From the NCBI RefSeq assembly GCF_030695035.1, contig NZ_JAUYTT010000008.1, positions 806,001 to 870,000 on the forward strand: a stretch of DNA of 64,000 nt, in the 5' to 3' direction. Below the pieces are notes generated by a model that was not told the DNA's origin, searched no databases, and worked only from the letters and a program-made list of their open reading frames with translations. The DNA comes from Frigidibacter sp. (GTDB lineage Bacteria > Pseudomonadota > Alphaproteobacteria > Rhodobacterales > Rhodobacteraceae). This document shows positions 8,601 to 16,400 of this stretch, piece by piece (the first letter of the stretch is position 1; each line of letters opens with the position of its first letter). The translations under genes were made by a program, and so were the position numbers.

Positions 8601-10432
8601 GGCGGCAGGTCGCGCCCCGGGAAGAGCCCGTCCCAGAAGTCGAACCATTCTCGCGCCGCGGGGAAGGCCATCAGCACGGCGGACAGCATACCCTGATATT
8701 GCGCGCCCTCCCCCGGGAACAGGAAGGCCATCTTGCCGGGCTGCGGGGCGGGTTCGGCGAACACGCCCGACCGGATGCGGAAACTGCCGCGCCCGGCCTC
8801 CAGCCGTTCGACGGCCTTGCCAAGCTTGTCCACCAGATCGGCCGGGCTCTCCGCCACCAGCGCCAGCCGCGCCGGGCCGGTTCCCGGCGCAGACGAGGCC
8901 GCCAGCGCGGCCAAGGGCGCCGCCGGATGCCGGGCAACCGCCGCCGCCAGCTCCCGCGCCCGCACCGCCAGCGCGGCGGGCGTGCCCGCCGACAGCAGCA
9001 CCAGCTCCTCGGGCCAATGCGCGGGGCTCGCGGCACTCGCCTCCTCCAGCACCGCATGGGCGTTGATGCCGCCAAAGCCGAAGGCGTTCACCGCCGCCCG
9101 CCGCTTCGTGCCTGGCGCCGAAATCCACGGGCGCGGCGCGGTGTTCACGTAGATCGGCGTCTGGTCAAACGCCAGCTCCGCCCGCAGCGCCTCGGCAATC
9201 GTCGGCGGCAGCGTGCGGTGGTAAAGCGCGAGCGCCGTCTTGATCAGCCCCGCCGCCCCCGCCGCCGGAATGCAATGGCCGATCATCGACTTGACCGAGC
9301 CGATGGCCGCAACCGGCAGCCCGTTCGCGCCCCGCCCGCCGAACACGCCCTTCAGCGCCGCAATCTCGGTCCGGTCCCCCAGCGGGATGCCGGTGCCATG
9401 CGCTTCGATCAGCCCGGGCGCCAGCGCCGGCAGCCCGGCATCCTCCAGCGCGCGTTCGATCGCCAGCATCTCGCCTTCCATCCGCGGCGCCAGCAGGCCC
9501 GAGCCCTTGCCATCGCTGGACTGGCCGACACCCTTCAGCACCGCATAGACGCGCTGGCCGTCCGCCACTGCATCCTCAAGCCGCCGCAGCGCCAGAACCC
9601 CAAGCCCCTCGCCCAGCAAGGTGCCATCGCCGCCTTCCGCAAAGGGCCGCACATGCGCCTGCCTCGACAGCGCGCCAAGCTGGTTGAATACCATATAGAC
9701 CTCGGCCGAGATCGAGGCATTGACCCCGCCCGCCAGCATCAGGTCGCTCCGCCCCGCCCGCAGTTCCTGCATCGCCGCCTGCACCGACAGCAAGGACGAG
9801 GAACAGGCCGCGTCGATGATGTAATTCGGGCCGCGCAGGTCCAGCCGGTTGGCGATGCGCCCGGTCATCACGTTGGGCACGAGGCCCGGCGCAATGTCGG
9901 CGTTGAAGGGCGGCAGCTGTTTCGCCATCTCGGCGCGCACCCGGTCCAGCACCGCCGGGTCCGCCCCCGGCAGCAGCTGCGCCAGCAGCGCGCGGGTCTG
10001 GTCCAGCACCACGCCGTGCTGCACGACGGCAGCATTGCCCCGGTGCAGATAGGTGGAATGGCCAAGGATGATCCCGGTGCGGGTATGGTCGAGGCCCATC
10101 GCCCCGGCATCGGCCAGCGCGGCGCGGGCGATCTTCAGCGCAAGGAACTGGTCCGGCTCGCCGCCATCGACCGAAGACGGCATCACCCCCAGCTCTGCCG
10201 GGTCGGCGGCAAAGGCCTCGCCCAGATACCCCCCGCGGGCGGTGTGCAGATGCGTCACCCCCTGCCCGTTCAGGTAGCGATCCGCGCCCCAGTTCGGCAG
10301 CGGCTCGCCCAGAAACTCCAGCCCACCGCAGATATTGGCCCAGAACCGCGCCGGGGCATCGGCGCCCGGGAACAGGCAGGCCATGCCGACGATGGCGATA
10401 TCGCCACCGGGGCTGCGATGCGGGCCTGTCAT
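5684..10432 (-). CDS. Multidomain fatty acid/polyketide synthase: KS-AT-DH-PPTase
   Basis: 1582 aa. The ketosynthase spans about residues 10-460, with active Cys210 in DAACSSSL, His in EAHGTGIPLGD and His in GSVKSMIGHC. The acyltransferase spans about 560-880, with Ser669 in GHSSGEHS and a downstream RPYHTP in place of the malonyl-type AFH motif. The double-hotdog dehydratase spans about 1030-1330, with a His-rich entry (LAHHVL), VLPLAV and the second-half DxxxH (LLDLTGH). The C terminus, about 1400-1582, is a fused Sfp-type phosphopantetheinyl transferase with VGIDMEF and WCAKEAAAKAIGEG. No ACP, KR or thioesterase is present, so it must work with the upstream protein, whose stop codon overlaps its ATG (ATGA). 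It resembles PfaC/PfaB-type subunits of polyunsaturated fatty acid synthases but keeps the KS cysteine. Confidence 0.92.
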   Translation of the reverse strand: MTGPHRSPGGDIAIVGMACLFPGADAPARFWANICGGLEFLGEPLPNWGADRYLNGQGVTHLHTARGGYLGEAFAADPAELGVMPSSVDGGEPDQFLALKIARAALADAGAMGLDHTRTGIILGHSTYLHRGNAAVVQHGVVLDQTRALLAQLLPGADPAVLDRVRAEMAKQLPPFNADIAPGLVPNVMTGRIANRLDLRGPNYIIDAACSSSLLSVQAAMQELRAGRSDLMLAGGVNASISAEVYMVFNQLGALSRQAHVRPFAEGGDGTLLGEGLGVLALRRLEDAVADGQRVYAVLKGVGQSSDGKGSGLLAPRMEGEMLAIERALEDAGLPALAPGLIEAHGTGIPLGDRTEIAALKGVFGGRGANGLPVAAIGSVKSMIGHCIPAAGAAGLIKTALALYHRTLPPTIAEALRAELAFDQTPIYVNTAPRPWISAPGTKRRAAVNAFGFGGINAHAVLEEASAASPAHWPEELVLLSAGTPAALAVRARELAAAVARHPAAPLAALAASSAPGTGPARLALVAESPADLVDKLGKAVERLEAGRGSFRIRSGVFAEPAPQPGKMAFLFPGEGAQYQGMLSAVLMAFPAAREWFDFWDGLFPGRDLPPSASVFPPPTTLAPELAATLKDRLFGLELGSESVFIAAQALSAVLGRLGLQPDVVVGHSSGEHSALAAAGVLGASEDREEFALRIRALNDLYKGIAAAGGIAGGALLTVGAVPRAEVLALVGREADLHLALDNCQHQSVLYGPRDVMERVAGELRQMGGMCAFLPFDRPYHTPLFAPVAEQVLGVYRRMEFRAPRLPIWSCATAAPMPLDPGEIRTLAAKQWASRVRFTETVEALHDDGVRLFVEVGPSANLTGFVEDALKGRDALALATDSRRKQGLGQLLQTLGRIWVAGRDFDVAALYDGRVPAMDLTAAPRPSRDRVIDNHLPFLRLPDDVAAELAAALAPSGPVAPAVVPAEAALPVAASRPVFEPATLIGGHFDLMQRFLDTAGSVTEAALGGAAKPEGWHPPLLHRLLHNDGARLLAESDFDPEADPFLAHHVLYAAQVSDSDPSLMALPVLPLAVSLEMAAEAAAVLTGAMPARLENVRARDWIAFDAGPATLTTEAELVVDPSGGLRVAARLLRGTSLLFEAEVVAAEGAPLPALAPLAAPRPPRWRDDELYTTGMFHGPLFQGIRRLIAWDGGGLDAELADTPLDGFFGWGPSAPEGLLLNPVLLDLTGHVTAFWIAQGLGTDFSSFPSSIDRIDLPAAREEATAGAVLEGRIGFLDSEGRPGADPAKARFLQGEFTCTAPDGTVLMRASGWKDRFFRVPHSFYQARYRPREAWYGAEAQGLFAGQPAGVLVWQVPAFPPGFLEDAGGIWMRVLAATILSGAEREAFAAMTGPGKRRRDWIMGRIALKEAARAWILQQCRLALLPADIEIAVGAGGKPYLVAAGESALLPELSLAHAGGAAIAVAAPPGQAVGIDMEFPAGISADLLAEGAFAPAERAMLAAAQPGGAEDAARLLTGWCAKEAAAKAIGEGLTGRPRAFVLQALVAGATVGSFTAEVDTPMAGRLKVALARQGEAVLALALR

Positions 10433-13400
10433 TCCGCCGCCTCCTGCTTGGGCAGGGCGATGTCGGACAGGATCTCGCCGCCCCAGCCGCAGAACCGCGC
10501 AAGCCCCGCATCCGAGGTCGCCTCCAGCGCTTCCAGCAGCAACAGCGGGCTGCCCTGCGCATCGGCAATGACCACATCGGCGCGCACTTCGGCCGGGCCG
10601 AGGCCGCCATGCAGGCGCATCACCATCTGCCGCGCGGCCCCCGTGCCCAGCTTGGTCGCCCGGCCGATGGCATTGGGCAGGGCCGGCTGGCCGCGGCTGT
10701 GGATCGACCACACCCAGGCCAGCTGCGCCGCCGCATCCAGCAGCCCGGGGTCGAACAGCCAGGCGCCGCCGCCAAAGTCCGTCGCCCGGCTCGGCCGCAC
10801 CTCGGCCCGCGCGCCGCCGGCGTCCAGCCCCTCCAGCACCTTCAGCAGCTGATAGCTCGGCCCGTGGAACAGCATCTCGCGATAGGCCCGCCCCGCCGGG
10901 ATCGGCGAACGAGCGACGGGATGCGCCAGAATGTCCTGCGCCAGCGACAGCGCCTCAGGGTCGGGCGTGTGCAACGCCGACGGCACCATCCGCACCGAGG
11001 CGCGGTAATGCGCGCGGGGCATGTTGCCCGTCCCGCGCAGCTCCACCCGCGCGGCGAAGCCGGTGGCATCGGCATGTTCCGACCCCTGCGCCACAAGGTC
11101 GATCTCGCAGGGCGCATCGCCCTCCAACCGCAGCCCACTCAGCAGCCGCAGGTCGGCAAGGCCGGTCACAGTCCAGTCCGACCAGATCTCCGCCGCGGCC
11201 TCGGCGGCCATCTCGGCGGCTACCGCCAGCGGCAGCACCGGCACCGCGCCGATGCGGTGCTCGCCCAGCCACGGGTCGGCCGCCACATCCAGCCGCCGGC
11301 GGATCGCGGTGCCGCCCTTGGCGGCAGGCGCCTGCTGCGGGCCCGGCAGCAGCGGCCAGCGCGCGCGCGGCGCCTCCGGCATCCCGGCCCGCTCGCTTTC
11401 GTGCTTCTCCCACGGGCCGGCGCCCAGAACCACTTCGGTGCAGTCCCGCGGGCCGCGCAGGATCTCATCGAAGAACGCCGCCGCGCCGCCCTCGGGCGCC
11501 ACCAGCGTCACCTCCTGCGCCTCGAACTTGGCGCGCACGGCGTCCGACACCATCCCCGCGCCATGCCGCGTGCCCTCCCACGGGCCCCAGTTCACCGCGA
11601 CCGGATGGCAGGCGGGCCAGCGCCGCGCCAGCTGCGCCGCGATGCGGTTCAGCAGTTCATTGGCATGGGCGTAGTCGGTCTGCCCGGAATTGCCGTAGCG
11701 CCCGGCGACCGAGGCAAACAGCGCAAAGAACGCCGGCGGCGCGGCATCCAGCGCCGAGGCCAGCGCCAGCGCGCCGATCACCTTGGGTGTCACCACCCGG
11801 TCCCAGCTTTCGGGCGTCTTGTCGGTGATGCGGCGATCCTCGATCACCCCCGCGCCGTGGATCACGCCATGTATCGGCCCCAGCCGCGCGGCAATGTCCG
11901 CCACCGCCGCGCGCACCGCGCCCGCATCGGCCATGTCGAGCGCCATATAATCCAGCGTGGCCCCCGCCCCCCGCAGATCGGCAAGGTTCGCCCGGATCTC
12001 GCGGTCGCGCTGCAGGCCAGCCAAAGCGCGTTCGATGCTGGCGGGCGTCACCGCCTCGCCCCGCGCCCGGGCCCCCGCCATCAGCGCCAGCCGCAGGGCC
12101 GCGGTGTCCGTCAGCGCCGCCAGCGACTCGGGCTCCGGCCCCGGCAGCGGGGTGCGGCCGATCAGCACCAGACGGCAGCCAGCCGCCGCAAAGGGCCGCA
12201 GGATCTCGGCGGTGATGCCGCGCGCGCCGCCCGTCGCCAGGATCACCGCGCCGGGGGGAAGGTCGCGCGCCGCATCCGCAGGCTCGGCCTCAACCGAGCG
12301 GAACACCATGCGCCGCCCGCCCGGATAGCCCGCCTCCTGCCGTCCATAGGGGGCGGCCAGCTCCTCCATCAGCACCTGCGCCAAGGCGTCATCCGCCAGC
12401 GCCGGGTCAAGGTCGATCGCCTTCGCCCGCGATGCCGGCCATTCCTCGCGCAGCGACTTCGCCAGCCCGGTGCAGCCGCCCGCCAGCAGCAACCCGGTGT
12501 CACCCTCGCGGCCAAAACTGCCGCCCATGGCAGAGGCAAAGACCATCCGCCCCTGCCGCAGCCCTTCGGCATGGGTGCGCACCACGCGGTAGGCAGATTT
12601 CTCGCCCGCCTCCAGCGCCGCCGCCCACCCCGCCGGATCCTCCAGCGCCACGGGCAAAGCCGCCGTCGGCGCCAGATGCACCAGCCCGGCAAACGGCCCT
12701 TTTGCCTCGCAGGCCGCCCCGGCGCTCAGCACCACCGGAGTGCCCCCCGCCGCCGCGATCTTGCTCGCCAGCGCGGCAGCAAGTCCGCCCCGGCCTTCCG
12801 TCACCAGATAGCGCCCCGCCGGAAGCCCCGGAGCCACGGGCAGCGCCTCCGCCTCTGCCCGCATCACATACCGCGGCGGCCGGGCGCCTTCGCCCGCATT
12901 CCCCGCCGCGGCCAGATCAAAAGGGCCGTGCACCACGCCCTGCGCCGCCCCGGCTGGCGCGCCACTCGCCAGATGCGCCGCCAGCTTCTCGACGATGGCG
13001 CCAAGGGTCTTCTGTTCGTTCAGCGTCTCGCCCATCGGCTGCGCGGCACTGGCCTGCGGCCCCGGCAGCCCCTTCAAAAGCGCGCCGATGATCTCGACCC
13101 GCTTGATGCTGTCGATGCCGAGGTCGGCCTCGATGCCCTGATCGAGCCCCAGCATATCGGCCGGATAGCCGGTACGGTCCTGCACGATATCAAGGAGCAA
13201 AGCCGCGATCCCGGCCCGGTCAAGCCCGGCCGAAGCCGCCGCCGCCGGGGCGGGTGCCGCAGCAGCCACGGGAGCCGGAGCCGCCACCGGCTGCGGAGCG
13301 GGTACCGGGGTGGGTGCCGCAACGGGCGCCTGCGCCGCAGCCACCGGAGCCGGCATCGTCATCACTGGCGCCGGAGCCGGGGCGCGGGCGACCATCGGTC

Positions 13401-16400
13401 GCGCCGGCCTTGGCATCGCGCGGGGCGCAACGGCCGCCCCGGCGCCAGAGCCGAGATAGGCCAGCATCACCCGCTCCTGCGTTTCGAGGAACCGCGACAT
13501 CGTCATCTGGAACTCGGCCAGAACCTCGTCGGCTTGCAGCGGATAGCTCAGGTCGTGGCTGTCAGTGTCCATTTGAAGCACCTCTCTGACTGGACGAGAA
13601 CGAAGCCCGGACGCGCGCGGCGCGGTCCGGAAGGGTTGTGGGCGGATCTGCGGGCGCGCCGCCGCAGGGTCGGCAAAGGCGGGTTGGGGCGGAACCGGCG
13701 CGGGCAGCGTCGGAACGGCGGCGGGGGCAGCAGTCTTCCGAGCCTCCACCTCTTCCAGCGTCAGCACCGGCCGCGGCGGGCTGCCCACCTGCCGCGCGCC
13801 AGAGCCGTTCAGCAGCCACAGATGCCGGCCAAGCGCTTCTGGCTCCGGCAGCGGGCCGGTCACCGGCAGCAGCTTGCAGCCGCGCCCGGCGAACAGGCGC
13901 GAGATATCCAGCGCCGCGCCCTCGGCCAGCAGCGCGCCGATGCCGGACAGCAAGCCGCGAAGCCCGCCCTCCTCATCATCCGTAGTGATCGCGCGGTGCG
14001 GGGCCGCGCCAAGGATCTGCCGCACCATCGTTGCATGGACGGACTTGGGTCCAAGGCTCAGGAACACCCGCGCGCCATCGGCATGCATCTGCTCCACCTG
14101 CCGCACAAACTCTACAGGTGATGCCAATTGCGACGACAATGTTTCGCAAATCGCCACAGCCCCCGCCGGATAGGCCGCTGCGGTCTTGTTGGCATAGACG
14201 GCAAAGCGCGCGGGCTGCAGGTCCATGCCCGCGATGAACCCGGCCAGTTGCACCTGCGCCGGGGCGACGATGGGCGAGTGGAACGCCGCCCCCACCTGCA
14301 AGGCGCGCAGCGGGATGCCCGCCGCCTCGGCCCGGCGCGCGGCCTCGGCCAGCCCCTCACGGCTGCCCGACAGGATGCTTTGCTCGGGCGCGTTGTGGTT
14401 GGCGACGCAGACGCCGTCGATGCCCTCGATCAGCGCCTCCAGCGCCGCGCGCGGCGCGCGGGCCGCGGCCATGCTGCCCAGATCGCCGCCTGCCCCCGCC
14501 TCGACCATGAAGCGGCCGCGGGCGCGGCTGACGCGGAACAGGTCCGCCCGGCTGAACACCCCCGCCGCATGCAGCGCGACGAACTCGCCATAGCTGTGCC
14601 CGGCGGCCATGTCGGGCCTCAGGCCCATGCCCGACAGCACCGACCACAGCCCCGCCTCGACCGCACCAAGCGCCGGCTGCGCCACATCGGTCGCGGTCAA
14701 CGCGGCGGCGGCGGCCTTCTGCGCGGCCTCATCATAGGCCCCGGCGGGCAGGATCGCGCGGGACAGCGGGAAGCCAAGCACCGCATCCGCCTCGGCCAGA
14801 CTGTCCCCCAGTTCGGGGAACAGCGCGGCGACCTCGGCCATCATCTCAGGGTATTGGCTGCCCTGCCCCGGGAAGATCAGCGCGAGCTTGCCGCCCTCGG
14901 CCAGCAGCGGCGCGTCGGAGAAGGCGGCCCCCGGCGGCAAGGGCTGCGCCGGATCGGCCAGATGCCCGGCCAGCGCCGCCACCCGCGCCGCCAGCGGCTC
15001 GGTGCGCGAAACGGTCAGCGCGGCGGTGAGGGTGCCGGGCCGTGCCGCCTCGGCCAGCGAGAAGGCGAGATCGGCCAGCGCCGGCGCCCATCCCGCCGCC
15101 AGCCGGTCCGCCAGCGCCTGCACCTCGGCGGCCAGCGCCGCCCGGCTGCGCCCGCGCCAGACCAGCAGCTCCTGCCCCCAGCGGCGGCGCGGTGAGGGGG
15201 CCAAAGCCGGGATCGCCCGCTTGGCCCCATATTCCTCCATCGCCACATGGAAATTGGTGCCGCCAAAGCCGAACGCGGACACCGAGGCGCGCCGCGGCAC
15301 CCCCTCCGCCGGAACCCAAGGCCGTGGCCGGTCCACCAGATACAGCGGGATCTCAGGCTCGTTCAGCCGCGCATTCGGCGCCCCGCGCCGGCCATGCGGC
15401 GGCAGCACGCCGTGATGGCAGGCCAGCGCCGCCTTGATCAGCCCGGCAATCCCCGCCGCGGCCTTGGTATGGCCGATCAGCGTTTTCACCGAGCCGATGG
15501 CCGCCGCCTTCGGCCCCGCCCCGGCCTCAGCCAGCAGCCGCGTCACCGTCGTCATCTCCGAAATGTCACCCGCCACGGTGCCGGTGCCATGCGCCTCGAA
15601 CAGGCCCACCGTCGCCGGGGAATAGCCCGCCATGTCGTAAGCACGGGCCAGCGCGCGGATCTGGCCATCGGGATGCGGCGCGGTCATCGACTTGGCCTTG
15701 CCGTCGCTGGACCCGCCGACGCCCTTGATCACGGCATAGATCTTGTCGCCATCCCGCTCCGCATCCGCCAGCCGCTTCAGCGCCACCATCGCCAGCCCTT
15801 CGGAGATCACGATCCCGTCGGCACCCGCCTCGAAGCTGGCGCTGCGGCCGCGGGGGCTGAGCGCGCGGGTCTTCGAGAAGCACAGATAGCCGAACGGCCC
15901 CTGCACCGTGTCGATGCCCCCCGCCAGCACCATGTCGGACCGGCCCGTCTCCAGCTCCAGCACCGCCTGATAGACGGCGGCGAGGCTGGAGGCGCAGGCG
16001 GCATCCACCGTGAAATTCACCCCGCCGAAATCCAGCCGGTTCGCGGCGCGCCCGGCGGCGACGTTCAGCAAGATCCCGGCAAAGCTGTCCTCGGTCCAGC
16101 TTGGCAGCCTTGCCGCCGCATCCGCATCGAGCGCCCCCATGAAGCGCGGCAGTTCCGAGCGCACGGCATATTGCGCGCCCACATCCCCCGCCCCGCCCGA
16201 GGCGCCAAGGATGATGGAAGTGCGCAGCCGCGGCAGGCCCGGCGCGTCCTTGCCGTCCAGCCCCGCATCCTCCAGCGTGCGCCGCGCCACCTCCAGCGTC
16301 ATCAGCTGCAGCGGGTCGAGCGCGGGCAGCGAGCGCGGCGGGATGCCATAGCGCATCGGATCGAACGGCATGTCCTTGAGGAACCCGCCCCAGCGGGAAT